From the NCBI RefSeq assembly GCF_001953865.1, contig NZ_MQUQ01000003.1, positions 13,917 through 77,916 of the forward strand: a stretch of DNA of 64,000 bases. Direction: 5' to 3'. Source of the DNA: Amycolatopsis coloradensis. GTDB lineage: Bacteria > Actinomycetota > Actinomycetes > Mycobacteriales > Pseudonocardiaceae. A program made the position numbers and the translations under genes. Of the stretch, positions 16,582 through 26,183 are shown in pieces. Under the pieces are notes generated by a model that worked only from the letters and a program-made list of their open reading frames with translations, searched no databases and was not told where the DNA came from. Within the stretch, counting starts at the first letter, position 1. Each line of letters begins with the position of its first letter.

Positions 16582-17049
16582 TCAGGCACCACCCCGCCGG
16601 GGCTGGGACCGGTAGGTGTCGACGACTTCACTGGCGGACGAGACCAAGGTCTTCCCGCTGGGAACACCGAGCAGGACGGCTTGTCCGAAGTCCACGGTGC
16701 AGTGCACGTGCACGGTCACCGCACCGGCGGGAGCCAATGTGCCGGACAGCGTGGTGGTCACCTCGCGGCACACCACACCCGCCTGGGCCAGCGCGGCGCC
16801 GGCGGTGTCGCGGGCGGCGGCGGTGGCGGCCGTGGTGGTGCGGTGCAGGGTGGCGGCGCGGGCGGCCTGGTGGGCGGCGTCGTCGAGCCGCAGCCGCGCA
16901 GCAACGCCGCGGTGCACCACCACAGCGGTGAGAACCAACACCATCACCAGGACCGGTGTCAGCAGGACAGCTTCGGCGGTCACCGAGCCGCGCTCGGCAC
17001 ACCACCAGGCCCGTGCCCCTGCGACCTGTCGGTTTCCTCGCCGCGTCAC
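16582..17049 (-). CDS. TadE-like pseudopilin
   Basis: [20 protein letters not shown] near residue 20 gives the TadE signature: a charged Glu-Arg-Gly-Ser start, then Glu at position ~5 of a long hydrophobic helix. About 120 further residues include paired Cys (VVCREV, VHVHCTV). GTG at 17049 overlaps the upstream TGA (GTGA), giving 155 residues. It is probably a minor pilin of the Tad system. Confidence 0.7.
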   Translation of the reverse strand: MTRRGNRQVAGARAWWCAERGSVTAEAVLLTPVLVMVLVLTAVVVHRGVAARLRLDDAAHQAARAATLHRTTTAATAAARDTAGAALAQAGVVCREVTTTLSGTLAPAGAVTVHVHCTVDFGQAVLLGVPSGKTLVSSASEVVDTYRSQPRRGGA

Positions 17050-17996
17050 GACTGCCCCTCCCCTGCCGGACCGCCGGCACCGGGCGAACTGGTCGTCGCA
17101 CGGTGAGGTGGCAGAAGCGTGAGCCGGGGCCACTCCACAGGTGGACGCTCCCAGGGGAATTCCCCGGCCTGGGCGAGGTCACGGGCGGCGGTGACGTGAG
17201 CGAACACGTTCTGCGGCAACGCTTCCGCGGCGCCGGCCAGGCGGCTCAGCTCGTCGCGGCCGGGCAGCGCGGTCAGGGCACGATCGGTGCGGTGAGTCAG
17301 GTCGGTGCGCCGCAGTTTCGCTTCCCACGCGCGGGTCAGCACCAGGCAGCCGCGCAGATGACGGGCGACCTCGTCCAGGTCGTGGTCGATTGTGCAGACC
17401 GCTTGACGTGCCGCGGCCACCAGGTCCTCGCCGGCGTCGGGATCAGTGGCGAGTTCCTCGGCCAGGGCTCGCGCGTCGCGGCTACGGTCCAGACAGCACA
17501 AGGTCTCCCACACCACCCGGTGCGCCTCACCGGGCAGTGCGGGGTCGAGCCAGGCTCGGGCCGAGGTGCGGTGCAGCTCGTCGACGCCGGCCAGCAACTC
17601 CCGCACCAGCCTCGCGGTATCGGGCCCGAGGTCGGTAAATTCCCGGCTGCGCCAACCCTCGCCGCGGCGCAACCGGGTACGGGGAGTGTCAACGTGCAGC
17701 CCTCGCTCTTCGCGGGCCGCGCAGGCGGCGCGCCATCCGGCGAGCACGACGATCAGGACCGCGGCGGTGAAAATGAACTTTCCGGCGAATCCGTTTCCCG
17801 CCACCAGCGCGAATCCCACGGCAGTCGCCCCGGCCAGACCTTTCAGGACAGTGCCCGATCGCGCTGCGGCGAGGACCTGTCGGCGCCGCCAGTGGCGCGG
17901 GGTGAGGGCGGGATGGAGCAGCACGGTGTCCGGCCCGTCCGGGAACACGCCATCGAGCACCGGCGACACCATGCCTGCATGAATGGGGTTGCCCAT
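17046..17996 (-). CDS. Membrane protein of the tad operon, unknown
   Basis: The ATG at 17996 follows AGGAGTCCCCTG, whereas the open frame extends upstream through the next gene and is not used. The 316-residue product has two hydrophobic stretches near residues 50-85 and a long helical cytoplasmic part with many Arg and Leu. No known domain is recognised. Its place between TadE-like genes and its four-base overlap with 16582-17049 suggest a role in pilus assembly. Confidence 0.6.
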   Translation of the reverse strand: MGNPIHAGMVSPVLDGVFPDGPDTVLLHPALTPRHWRRRQVLAAARSGTVLKGLAGATAVGFALVAGNGFAGKFIFTAAVLIVVLAGWRAACAAREERGLHVDTPRTRLRRGEGWRSREFTDLGPDTARLVRELLAGVDELHRTSARAWLDPALPGEAHRVVWETLCCLDRSRDARALAEELATDPDAGEDLVAAARQAVCTIDHDLDEVARHLRGCLVLTRAWEAKLRRTDLTHRTDRALTALPGRDELSRLAGAAEALPQNVFAHVTAARDLAQAGEFPWERPPVEWPRLTLLPPHRATTSSPGAGGPAGEGQS

Positions 17997-18048
17997 CAGG
18001 GGACTCCTGTCGTTCTCGCACCAGAAGCTGGCTCTGAATAAGGAAAAG

Positions 18049-18501
18049 TCAGGGGGTGGTGCCCGTGTCGGGCACGAAGCGCTCGACCTCGCCGACGGTT
18101 TCGGCGTGCACGTGCAGCTGCACACCGGGCAGTACCGTCGTGGCCTCGCCACGGACACTCACCGACACCGAGGTCGCGTCCCGGACCACGGTGAGCCGGG
18201 GCTCGCGCAGCGGGCCTGCGGCGAGGTCGTCGAGCAGCCGCTGTCCCGCGGCGTGTCCGGTGCCGGCGGTGCCGTGCTGGACGCGGGCCGCGGCGAGGGC
18301 TTGCGAGGCGGCGGTCTGGGCGACGTGGGTCGCGTGGGACCACACGGCGAACTGGATGATCGCCAGCAACGCCAGCAGCAGCAACGGTGTCGCGATGACC
18401 AGCTCGACGGTGACCTCGCCCCGGTCCCCGGACAGCGCGTGCCGGACACGGTGAGCCAGCGGGCCGCGCGAACGCCGCGGTGAGCGGCTTCGGGCCGGCA
18501 T
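18049..18501 (-). CDS. TadE-family pilus protein
   Basis: The 150-residue product has a basic N-terminus, then DRGEVTVELVIATPLLLLAL, the TadE pattern (Gly-Glu-Val-Thr-Val-Glu before the membrane helix). The remainder is beta-rich. Start at 18501 lies 2 bases after the pilin gene (stop 18504). Probably a minor pseudopilin matured by the prepilin peptidase encoded at 25520. Confidence 0.75.
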   Translation of the reverse strand: MPARSRSPRRSRGPLAHRVRHALSGDRGEVTVELVIATPLLLLALLAIIQFAVWSHATHVAQTAASQALAAARVQHGTAGTGHAAGQRLLDDLAAGPLREPRLTVVRDATSVSVSVRGEATTVLPGVQLHVHAETVGEVERFVPDTGTTP

Positions 18502-18503
18502 GG

Positions 18504-18701
18504 TCAGCCGAGCCCGAGGTTGATCGAGTTCGCCTTTTCGGTCAGTTTCGCCACGATGATCGCGATGATGGCGATCGCGGCGATGGCCATCAGAGCGGTG
18601 ACGATGACGGTGGTGGTGATCTCACCGCGCTCGGGTTCGGCTCGCAGCACGGCGATCCTCGCCGCGATCACTGTCCATATCGTACGGACGTAGTGCTTCA
18701 T
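18504..18701 (-). CDS. Flp-type pilin
   Basis: The 65-residue product has a short cytoplasmic N-terminus rich in basic residues, then ERGEITTTVIVTALMAIAAI and a membrane helix, with a tail ending INLGLG. Size and layout match actinobacterial Flp/TadE-like major pilins. GAAAGAAGGAGCC precedes the ATG at 18701. It is the likely main subunit of the pilus. Confidence 0.75.
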   Translation of the reverse strand: MKHYVRTIWTVIAARIAVLRAEPERGEITTTVIVTALMAIAAIAIIAIIVAKLTEKANSINLGLG

Positions 18702-18752
18702 GGCTCCTTCTTTCGTTTCCGTGCAAGGCTTCTCGTTGCGAATCCACGCGGG

Positions 18753-19652
18753 CTAAAGCCCGTTGAGGACCTGAATGACAGCGGGATAGGCGATGAATCC
18801 CAAGAAGCCGAGGAACAGCAACGTCACCGGCAGTGCCATGCGTTCGGTGGCGGCTTGGGCGTCGGTTTCGGCGTCGGTGACCTGATGGGTCCGCAGTGCT
18901 TGGGCTTTCGCCGCCAGGGACGCGCGGACGCGGGCACCTTCGGTGCCGGCCAGGGAGATCGACGCGGCGAGTTCGGCGAGTTCGGTGATGTCGAGTTCCT
19001 CGCCGAGGCGGCGCAAGGTGTTCCAGGGGGTGGTGCGGGTCAGCTGGGCGGCGTGCAGTGCGCGGCGGATCTTGTCGAACGCCGGCCCTGTCCCGACGGC
19101 CGCGGCGTCGCCGAGAGCGGCCTCGACCCCGGCTCCCCCGGCGAGGGTGATCCAGACGAGGTCGAGGAAGGCCGAGAGCGCGTCGCGGAACTCGCGCCGC
19201 GACCGGGTGGCTTTGGCGCGGACCTCGAGGTCTGGAGCCAGGAAGCCGAGCGCGGCGAGCACGAGCCCGGCCAGCAGCGGCACCTCGATACCCAGCGGCA
19301 GCCCGCCCAGGGCCAGCAACGCTTGCAAGAGCCACGGCGCCAGCAGCCCTGCAACGGCGAGCACGGCTTTCGACGCCAGATGGGTATCGACGCTGCGGCC
19401 GGTAACCCGCAGATCGGCCTCGATGTTCGCGCCGGGCAGACCGAGCATCCGCAGACCAGGGACGAAGACCCTGCCCCAGGCGCTTACCCGGGCGGCATCC
19501 GCGGCCAGCACGATCGGCGTTGCCGGCCGTCGGGCGTTGACCCGGGACAGCTGGTCACGCAGGGCCGGGGCCGGTGGCACAGCCCAGGTCAGCAACAGCC
19601 ACAGACCGGCACCAGCACCAGCACCAGCACCGAACACCAGCGTGGGAATCAT
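18753..19652 (-). CDS. tadC: TadC-like inner-membrane platform protein
   Basis: The 299-residue protein belongs to the T2SF/GspF-type fold: an N-terminal membrane helix, a central hydrophobic pair (~residues 90-125), a helical cytoplasmic domain with TRSRREFRDALSAFLDL, and a C-terminal helix VTLLFLGFLGFIAYPAVI. With TadB it forms the membrane platform for pilus assembly. Starts with ATGA overlap to TadB (stop 19649). Confidence 0.8.
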   Translation of the reverse strand: MIPTLVFGAGAGAGAGLWLLLTWAVPPAPALRDQLSRVNARRPATPIVLAADAARVSAWGRVFVPGLRMLGLPGANIEADLRVTGRSVDTHLASKAVLAVAGLLAPWLLQALLALGGLPLGIEVPLLAGLVLAALGFLAPDLEVRAKATRSRREFRDALSAFLDLVWITLAGGAGVEAALGDAAAVGTGPAFDKIRRALHAAQLTRTTPWNTLRRLGEELDITELAELAASISLAGTEGARVRASLAAKAQALRTHQVTDAETDAQAATERMALPVTLLFLGFLGFIAYPAVIQVLNGL

Positions 19653-20581
19653 GAGCGCTTACCTCCACCAACGATCGCGTCACCGCGGTCTCGCGCTCCG
19701 GTGGATTGCGGCGTGTCCAGGGCGAGCACCCGCGGTTGCCGTCCGCCGGTCGCGATCCGGGCGAGCCAGGCGAACCCGGCCGCGAACAGGCCCCCGATGA
19801 GCAGCAGGACGAGCTGGCCGGTGGCGGTGTTGTAGACGTCGAGGTAGTTCCGGTTGAACAGCACGACCCCGGCGGCGAAGGTAAGGGTGGTGGCGACGAT
19901 GACCCGCACCGAGGTTCGGGTCCGAGCGCGTCCGGTCTCCACGCGCATCCGCATCGCGGCCTGCTCGCGGGCGGTGGTGGCCAGGGAGCCGAGCAAGTCG
20001 CCGAGCTGGCGGGCCTGGTGCTCGGCCGCGAGCACGAGAGCGGCGAGGACGAGGTCCGCGGTCGGGTCGTCCAGCTCCCGCGCGAGAGCACGCAAGGCCG
20101 GCGCCAGGCGCTGCCCGCTTTCCAGCCTCGCGGTGAGGGTGACGACCTCGCCGCGGATGGCCGCGGGCGCGAGCGGGGCGGTGGCGAGGATGGCTTGCTC
20201 GAGCCCTGCCGCGGCGGACAGGACGTCGCGCAGCATCTCCGTCCACGACGCGATCGCCTCGATCCGCGCGACCCGACGGGCGTGGGCGCGGTCCGGGCCC
20301 ACCAGGCGGGGCAGGAACCACGCTCCAGCGGCGGCCAGCACCGCGCCGACCACCCACCCGGTCGCGGCACCGGTCAGCACGCCCACGCCGACCGCCACGG
20401 CCAGGCGCAACAGCGCCCGCCGGTCGCCGGCCCGATCGCGCGCGGAGCGCAGCACCGTGTGAGAACGCGAGGGTGGCGGGACTGCCGCGGGCCGGCGCCA
20501 GGCGGCCACGAGCAGCAGCACACCGACGGCGCCACCCAAGCCGAGCGCGGCAGCGATCATGGTGGTGGTGTCGATGCTCAT
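19649..20581 (-). CDS. tadB: TadB-like inner-membrane platform protein
   Basis: The ATG at 20581 overlaps the TadA stop by four bases; the frame four codons longer would be less well placed. The 310-residue product has N-terminal helices (~10-30), a second membrane pair near 65-100, the T2SF helical domain containing WTEMLRDVLSAAAGLEQAI, and a C-terminal pair. Expected to work with TadC and the TadA ATPase. Confidence 0.8.
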   Translation of the reverse strand: MSIDTTTMIAAALGLGGAVGVLLLVAAWRRPAAVPPPSRSHTVLRSARDRAGDRRALLRLAVAVGVGVLTGAATGWVVGAVLAAAGAWFLPRLVGPDRAHARRVARIEAIASWTEMLRDVLSAAAGLEQAILATAPLAPAAIRGEVVTLTARLESGQRLAPALRALARELDDPTADLVLAALVLAAEHQARQLGDLLGSLATTAREQAAMRMRVETGRARTRTSVRVIVATTLTFAAGVVLFNRNYLDVYNTATGQLVLLLIGGLFAAGFAWLARIATGGRQPRVLALDTPQSTGARDRGDAIVGGGKRS

Positions 20582-21954
20582 GGCGTCCACCACCCCTCCG
20601 GCCGGGCCAGCAGGTCCGGGTCGAATCCGGCGGCGACGAGGTCGTCGAGGGTGTCGGCACGCAGCGCGCCCGCCACCGGGACGGCGCGGTGGTCCGGGCC
20701 GCGGCGGTAGACCTCGTTGGAGATCACCGCCCCGTCCTCGGCGTCGATCACCTCCCGGATCGAGGCGATCACCCGCGTCGTCCGGTCGGCGGCCCGGTCC
20801 AGGTGCACCACGAAATGCACCGCGCTCGCCACGAGCAGCGCAGTCGCCTCCAACGGGAGCCGCTCCGGTCCCTGGGCGGCGTAAGAGGCGAGGCGGGTAA
20901 ACGCGATCTTCGAACTACTGGCGTGGAGGGTCGCCATGGAACCGTCATTGCCCTGCGACATCGCGTTGCACATCGGGATGACCTCAGAGCCGCGGATCTC
21001 GCCGACGATGATCCGGTCCGGGGACATCCGCAGGCCACAGCGGACCAGCTCCGCCTGGTCGATGGCGCCCTCGCCCTCGACGTTGGCCTCGCGAGCTTGC
21101 AGGGCGGTGACATCGGCGTGCCGCTCGGGATCGCGGTCGAGACCGAGTTCGAAGGCGTCCTCGACCGTGACGATCCGCTCCAGTGGGTCCATCTCCGCAG
21201 CCAGGCCCCGCAGGAGCGTGGTCTTCCCGGCGCCGGTGCCGCCGGTGATCAGCACGTTCTTCCGCGCCCGGACCATCGCGCGCAAGAACCTTTCCAGACC
21301 GATGTCTAGGGTGCCGCGGCGACGTAACTGCAGGAGGGTGGCGGTGAGGTAGCCGTGCCGGCGAATCGTGCACGCCGTCACCCCACCCGCCGTCAGCCCA
21401 AGGACCGCGAAGAGCCGCTCGCCGCCGGGCAGCTGGAGGTTCAGCGCCGGACTGCCGCGATCGAACCTGCGCTCCTCCGATGAAGCACGGGCGGCGAGGG
21501 TGCGGATCAGGTCGGTGAGTTCGAGGTTCGACGCCGCCACCGGCGCTACCTGGGCACGGCGGCCGTCGTTGTACTGGACGAACACCCGGTCGAAACGGTT
21601 GACCGCGATCGTCTCCACCGATCGATCCGCCAGCAGCGGCTGCAGCCCGCCTAAGCCGAACACCTCGTCCAGCACCTGGTCGACGACCCGCTGCTCCGTC
21701 GCGGAATCCACCAGGGCACACCCGGCCAGGAGTTCGGCCTCGCTGTGCGCGGCGACCGCGGTGTCGAGGACCTCGCGGCCGATCTCACGACGCCGCGCTA
21801 CGCTCAGCCCGCCGCCGCTCGTACGGGACATGGTCTCGACCCGGCCGGGCAGGTCCGTGGTCAGCGCCTGACGGAGCCGGGCGCGCAACCGCTGCTCGGC
21901 ATCCTCCGGGCCGGTCGCGGCGGGAGGCGCTGCGGGGTGATCGGTCTGAGTCAT
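20578..21954 (-). CDS. tadA: TadA/CpaF-type secretion ATPase
   Basis: The 458-residue protein has an N-terminal helical domain and a GspE/CpaF core: Walker A ITGGTGAGKTTLLRGL near 245, an Asp box VTVEDAFELGL, Walker B-like RIIVGEIRGSEVIPM, and a His box-like MATLHASSSKIAFTRL. It powers pilin assembly. Translationally coupled to TadB downstream and to the CpaE-like gene upstream (ATGA at 21951-21954). Confidence 0.9.
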   Translation of the reverse strand: MTQTDHPAAPPAATGPEDAEQRLRARLRQALTTDLPGRVETMSRTSGGGLSVARRREIGREVLDTAVAAHSEAELLAGCALVDSATEQRVVDQVLDEVFGLGGLQPLLADRSVETIAVNRFDRVFVQYNDGRRAQVAPVAASNLELTDLIRTLAARASSEERRFDRGSPALNLQLPGGERLFAVLGLTAGGVTACTIRRHGYLTATLLQLRRRGTLDIGLERFLRAMVRARKNVLITGGTGAGKTTLLRGLAAEMDPLERIVTVEDAFELGLDRDPERHADVTALQAREANVEGEGAIDQAELVRCGLRMSPDRIIVGEIRGSEVIPMCNAMSQGNDGSMATLHASSSKIAFTRLASYAAQGPERLPLEATALLVASAVHFVVHLDRAADRTTRVIASIREVIDAEDGAVISNEVYRRGPDHRAVPVAGALRADTLDDLVAAGFDPDLLARPEGWWTP

Positions 21955-22883
21955 GCGAATGGTTCCTTCCCGGCAGCGCTGGGCTGATGGCCGTTGCGCC
22001 GTGGATCACTCACCTGCGGCGGCGTGGACGCCGGGAACGACGAATGAGGTCCGTGTCCGGGCGCGATGATGACGCCGCCGGGCTGGCGCAACTGCTGGGC
22101 AGGCACCCCTGGCACACCCGCTGCGGTGCTCACAAACGGCGGCCCGGCTGGGGCGGCAGGTTCGGCCAGGGTGCGGGCAAGAGCAGCCGCGTGGCGGGCA
22201 AGGCCACCGTTGTTGCCGCGGCGGCGGGCCAGCGACTGCCGATGACCGGCCAGCGTGGCGGCAGCGACCGGGTCGTGCGGGAGACGCCCGATCGCGGGCA
22301 CCCCCAGCTCACGCTCGACATCCACGGTCGGATAGCCCTCGCCGGTCAGCAGCAAGCCGGGACGCGGCGTCCAGCGCGCCAGCTCCCCTAACCGCGCCGC
22401 AGCGTGGGCGAGGTCGTCCCCCTGGGCCCCGGTCACCAGGACCAGCGCACCGGCGCAGCGCGCGATCGCCTCGGCCGGTGATCCGGGATCCACCCGCCCG
22501 CAATCGGCAAACACCACCACACCCGTGTCGCGGGCCACGGCGGGCAGCAGCGGCCCGTCCGGGGCCGTGGCCAGGGTCGACAGCGCGGCACTCGCGTGCG
22601 TGCCACCCGGCGGGGCCACCAGAGCGCGGGCGCCACCGGGCAGGGCCTGGGTGTGGTCCCACACCACCGCGGGGTCGCGGGTGCGGCGTGCCGCGGCGGC
22701 GAGGCTCACCAGCCCTGGCGTAGTTGCCAGGCCGAACCGCATCGCCAGATCACCCCCGGACGGGTCGACCTCGGCGACCAGCCGGCGCGTGCTCTCGGCG
22801 TGCGGCCACGTCATGGCCAGCGCGACGGTCAGAGTGGTCACGCCCGGCGAACCTTTCACCGAGCACAAGGCGATCAGCATCAC
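21951..22883 (-). CDS. CpaE/MinD-like P-loop protein of the Tad system
   Basis: The 310-residue product begins with a deviant Walker A, CSVKGSPGVTTLTVALA, which lacks the usual Gly-Lys-Gly-Gly signature but keeps GVTT, followed by EVDPSGGDLAMRF. The C-terminal ~60 residues are Pro/Ala rich. CpaE homologs position Tad machinery at the membrane; actinobacterial versions often replace the signature Lys. Two ATGs (22883 and 22880) are possible. Confidence 0.75.
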   Translation of the reverse strand: MMLIALCSVKGSPGVTTLTVALAMTWPHAESTRRLVAEVDPSGGDLAMRFGLATTPGLVSLAAAARRTRDPAVVWDHTQALPGGARALVAPPGGTHASAALSTLATAPDGPLLPAVARDTGVVVFADCGRVDPGSPAEAIARCAGALVLVTGAQGDDLAHAAARLGELARWTPRPGLLLTGEGYPTVDVERELGVPAIGRLPHDPVAAATLAGHRQSLARRRGNNGGLARHAAALARTLAEPAAPAGPPFVSTAAGVPGVPAQQLRQPGGVIIAPGHGPHSSFPASTPPQVSDPRRNGHQPSAAGKEPFA

Positions 22884-23590
22884 CGCTCACCGCCCGCCGG
22901 TTGCATCACCAGCGCCAGCTGCCCGGCCGGGACCTGAGCCAGCTGCGGCGCCTCGGTGGTGTCGAGATCCAGTGACACCACGGTCGTCTGATCCGTTTCC
23001 ACAGGGGCGACCCCGACGACCGTGGCACGCCAGGATGTTCCCGGCGCTTGTCCGGCGGCCGAGCTTCCTGCCGCGGTGGCGGCGGTCACGACGACGGTCA
23101 CCGGTGCCCCGGCGGCCAGCTCGGGCGGGGCCTGCCCCGGCTTCACGACGACCGCGACCACAGCCCGGCCCACCGCCGGGATCGCGGCAGCGCCCACCGC
23201 GTCCGGCGTCAGCAACACTCCCGCGCCAAGGCTGGTCGCCATCGGCCGCCCCAGCACGCTCGCCGCCCGATCCGCCGGGATTAGCGCCACACCTGGCGCG
23301 GCGGACACGTCGATGCTGCGCAGGTCGGCTGGGGACAGCACATGCCCGAGCGGGACTGGCTTCGCCAGCGCCAGCACCGGAACCCGATCCTGGGTGCTGG
23401 TCGTCCACCACACCGCGCCACCGACGCACAGCACCACCAGCAACACCCCAGCCACCAGATGTGGCAACCGGCGACGCGGACCCCGGCGCGCAGCCGACCC
23501 CGATGGCAAACCCGAGGAATCCAGCCACGACACCGGCCGTGCTTCACCGGCCGCGTTGTCGCCGCGCGCTGGACTGTTGGTACTGGTCAC
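22880..23590 (-). CDS. SAF-domain protein (CpaB/RcpC-like)
   Basis: The 236-residue protein has a membrane helix at ~43-63 (LVAGVLLVVLCVGGAVWW), then a SAF domain: VPLGHVLSPADLRSIDVSAA and VLGRPMATSLGAGVLLTPDA. CpaB/RcpC proteins act in the periplasm or envelope during Tad pilus assembly and may bind peptidoglycan. GTG at 23590 follows GAGGGGCTTCTC. It overlaps the CpaE-like gene by four bases. Confidence 0.75.
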   Translation of the reverse strand: MTSTNSPARGDNAAGEARPVSWLDSSGLPSGSAARRGPRRRLPHLVAGVLLVVLCVGGAVWWTTSTQDRVPVLALAKPVPLGHVLSPADLRSIDVSAAPGVALIPADRAASVLGRPMATSLGAGVLLTPDAVGAAAIPAVGRAVVAVVVKPGQAPPELAAGAPVTVVVTAATAAGSSAAGQAPGTSWRATVVGVAPVETDQTTVVSLDLDTTEAPQLAQVPAGQLALVMQPAGGER

Positions 23591-23714
23591 GAGAAGCCCC
23601 TCCAGGCATAGCTCACCCGCACCACGTATTCACCCGGCCAGCAAATGCCACCGCGAATACACGGTCAGGAAAGGAAAGAGAAAACTGCTGATTCAGTTGG
23701 GGACGTCGTCCGGG

Positions 23715-24737
23715 TTATCCGGTGCCCAAGGCTTGAGTTTCGGCGACCCGGAAGGACGCCGCTGCACTGGTGATCATGTCCGGGAACGTGCCCGACGCCC
23801 CGGCACCCGACCACGTGATCCGCCACGACACCGTCGCCACGGCAGGAAACCGCTCGCCCGGCGCACCGGCCGACGAACACTGGTAGGTGTGACCGCAATC
23901 GGGGGACGCCGCCCGCGGATCCCCGTGGGCGGGGAACGGCGTGCCCGGCCCAGCGCAGGACACGGTGCCGCCATCGCCCATCGCCCAGGACAACGAGGCC
24001 GGGGTCGCGGTCGCGGTGACCGACACCCCGGGCACCGAAGCCGTCGCCGACTGCGGCCGCCACATCGCCCGGTCCAACCACAGCCACGTCGGCAACTGCA
24101 CCAACTGGATTCCGGCCGGGCTTGAGCCAATCACCGGACTCGGCAACCGCAGCTGCGACCGCGCCTGTTCAGCTAACTCCTCTGGCGAGGGCAGCGGCGC
24201 GGCACCCAGTGCCTGACCATCGGGAATCCACACCGGTGCCCGGTAAAGCGCGTCCCGCTGCCCCTGACCGGAACACTGATAGACGTACCACGCGCCGCCC
24301 GGACCCGGGCCTTGCGCCGGCACCACATCTTGGGGCCGCGGACCGGCCAGCGACACGAACTGCACCCCACCAGAACCCCAGCGGTGTCGGTGGAAGCGGA
24401 CCGTCTGCACACCGTTCCCCGGCGGCTGGTAGTTGCTGCGAACGTATGAGCAATCGGCTTGGTTGCTGTTGCCACCGACGATTCGATCGCCTGGCGGTGG
24501 TGGGGCCGTTCCCTTGCCCCCCGCCTGCGATTCCGACGCACCAGTTTTCGGGCCGGGCATTGGGCCTGGGATAGGAGCGGAGTGGCTGCCGCGACCAGCG
24601 CCGAGATCACAGGACGGGTTTCCGGCTTCACCGCACTTGACGTTGCCCCAACCATCGGCCAGAGCCGGGCTTGCCGCAGCAAGAGACAGGGCGATCGCCG
24701 CGCCCGCTGTCAGCGCGGTCTTGCTTACCCGGTGCAT
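23715..24737 (-). CDS. Secreted protein of the tad operon
   Basis: ATG at 24737 gives 340 residues with a signal peptide (VSKTALTAGAAIALSLAAA ending ASPALADGW). The mature part is Gly/Pro/Ser rich with several Cys and an Ig-like C-terminal portion. Such proteins occur beside TadE genes in actinomycetes and may be surface or pilus-associated. It overlaps the lipoprotein gene upstream by 13 bases, so the pair is co-translated. Confidence 0.65.
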   Translation of the reverse strand: MHRVSKTALTAGAAIALSLAAASPALADGWGNVKCGEAGNPSCDLGAGRGSHSAPIPGPMPGPKTGASESQAGGKGTAPPPPGDRIVGGNSNQADCSYVRSNYQPPGNGVQTVRFHRHRWGSGGVQFVSLAGPRPQDVVPAQGPGPGGAWYVYQCSGQGQRDALYRAPVWIPDGQALGAAPLPSPEELAEQARSQLRLPSPVIGSSPAGIQLVQLPTWLWLDRAMWRPQSATASVPGVSVTATATPASLSWAMGDGGTVSCAGPGTPFPAHGDPRAASPDCGHTYQCSSAGAPGERFPAVATVSWRITWSGAGASGTFPDMITSAAASFRVAETQALGTG

Positions 24738-25297
24738 GATCCGACCTCGTGTACCGCGAAGGTCGTCACTTTCCAAGAGCCATCGACGGCTTTCTTCACC
24801 AAGGCCTCGATCTGTCGACGTCCGCTTGGCCCGTCGTTGGCTGGTTGACCATTGTCAGCCCGGTACTTGAGCCAGTTCGTCGAGTCGCCGCAATCGGTGA
24901 GTGTGACCGAAGTCGGGTTGTCCAGTGGCTCTACCGAAGCTGGCTTCGGGTGATTGACGGGCTGCCCTTTGGTGACCAGGCCATTGTAGTGATCGGCGTA
25001 CAAACTTCGGGAGATGGTCTGCAGCGCTTCGCCTGTCGCGTTCTGAGCCAGTTTTGGTGTTTGCCAGTCCGAGGTTGTCGCGGCTTCGGCCATGTCGCTC
25101 CACATGCCCAGGTAGGCGGCAGTGGCCTTCTGCTTGGCGATGTCAGCGGGTGAGGTGGCCGTGGTACTCGGAGCAAGTGACGGTGCTGGCGTCGTGGAAG
25201 TCGGGGTTGCGCTGTTGTCCTGGCTGCAGGCGCTCAAGCCGAGTCCGGCGGCGGCGAGGACGGTCAGGGCGAGGCGGGTGCTGCGGTAGTGGGTCAT
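24725..25297 (-). CDS. Lipoprotein of the tad operon
   Basis: The 190-residue product has a lipoprotein signal with lipobox LSAC at residues ~21-24 (VLAAAGLGLSACSQD), then a Thr/Ser/Pro linker and a folded domain (MWSDMAEAATTSDWQTPKLA). The fold resembles small actinomycete lipoproteins in the NTF2 or Mce-accessory style, but this is a guess. It is the first leftward gene of the tad operon; the promoter should lie between 25298 and 25500. Confidence 0.65.
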   Translation of the reverse strand: MTHYRSTRLALTVLAAAGLGLSACSQDNSATPTSTTPAPSLAPSTTATSPADIAKQKATAAYLGMWSDMAEAATTSDWQTPKLAQNATGEALQTISRSLYADHYNGLVTKGQPVNHPKPASVEPLDNPTSVTLTDCGDSTNWLKYRADNGQPANDGPSGRRQIEALVKKAVDGSWKVTTFAVHEVGSCTG

Positions 25298-25519
25298 TAT
25301 GGTCCCCCGTTTCGTCGACGATCGCAGATCAACGTGGGCGAGCCACGCCACCGTGACGCTCCGCTGCAGCGGGTTCACCTCAAGACCGACTTTCGCGGTG
25401 ATGGCGCTCCGGGCAGCTGTTCTCGCATGAAGTTCACCCGTTGGTTTGAGAGCCGGCCAGTTGGAAGATCGGCCGGGCAGGATGGCGTACAAGGTGATTC
25501 TCAGAGGGGCGGAGGAGTC

Positions 25520-26170
25520 GTGCAGCTGACGACGAGCAGCTGGTGGTGGTGGAGTGGCAGCGCTGCCGCCGGCCTCGTGCTCGGTGCGGCGGCGAGCGGG
25601 CTCACGCGCCAGTTCCTGCGACATGAGCGGACATTGGCCGGGACGTGGTGGTTCGGCGCGATCCTCACGGCCGCCGTCCTGGGGTTGCTGAGCTGGCGTG
25701 TGGGAGCACGCGGCGAGCTCGCCGTCTACGGGTTCGTGGCCGTCCTGGCGGTTCCCTTGGCCATAATCGACTGGTGCGAACACCGGCTTCCCCGGGCATT
25801 GATGTGGCCGCAGCTTGCCGGTGCCGTACTGGGGTTCGTGGTGCTGTGCTTGGTCAGTCACGACCCCGCGCCGGGTGTTCGAGCGCTTGCCGCACTCGTC
25901 GCGGCGGGCGGGCTGTTCCTTATCCTCGCCGTCGCCACCGGCGGGGGTGTCGGCGCGGGCGACGTCAGCGTCGCCGCCGTGGTCGGCCTGGCGACCGGTT
26001 GGATCGGTTGGGCCCAGGTCGTCGGGGCGCTGCTGACGGCCTCGCTGCTCGCGTTGGTCATGGTCACTGCGCCCGGCGTCCGACGCCGTGATGACGACGG
26101 AGCCCTGGTGGTGCCGTTCGGGCCGTGCCTTCTGGCGGGCGCGCTGATTACGGCGCTGGCGAACGGTTAG
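25520..26170 (+). CDS. Prepilin peptidase (A24 family)
   Basis: The 216-residue membrane protein has about six hydrophobic helices. A24 marks are visible: an Asp in the DWCEHRLPRALMWP stretch, then GAGDVSVAAVVGLA, the GxGD motif with the second catalytic Asp. GTG at 25520 follows GGAGGAG. It probably cleaves the Flp and TadE leader peptides of the leftward tad operon. It is divergent from that operon, a common arrangement. Confidence 0.8.
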   Translation: MQLTTSSWWWWSGSAAAGLVLGAAASGLTRQFLRHERTLAGTWWFGAILTAAVLGLLSWRVGARGELAVYGFVAVLAVPLAIIDWCEHRLPRALMWPQLAGAVLGFVVLCLVSHDPAPGVRALAALVAAGGLFLILAVATGGGVGAGDVSVAAVVGLATGWIGWAQVVGALLTASLLALVMVTAPGVRRRDDDGALVVPFGPCLLAGALITALANG

Positions 26171-26183
26171 AACGCCTGTCGCC

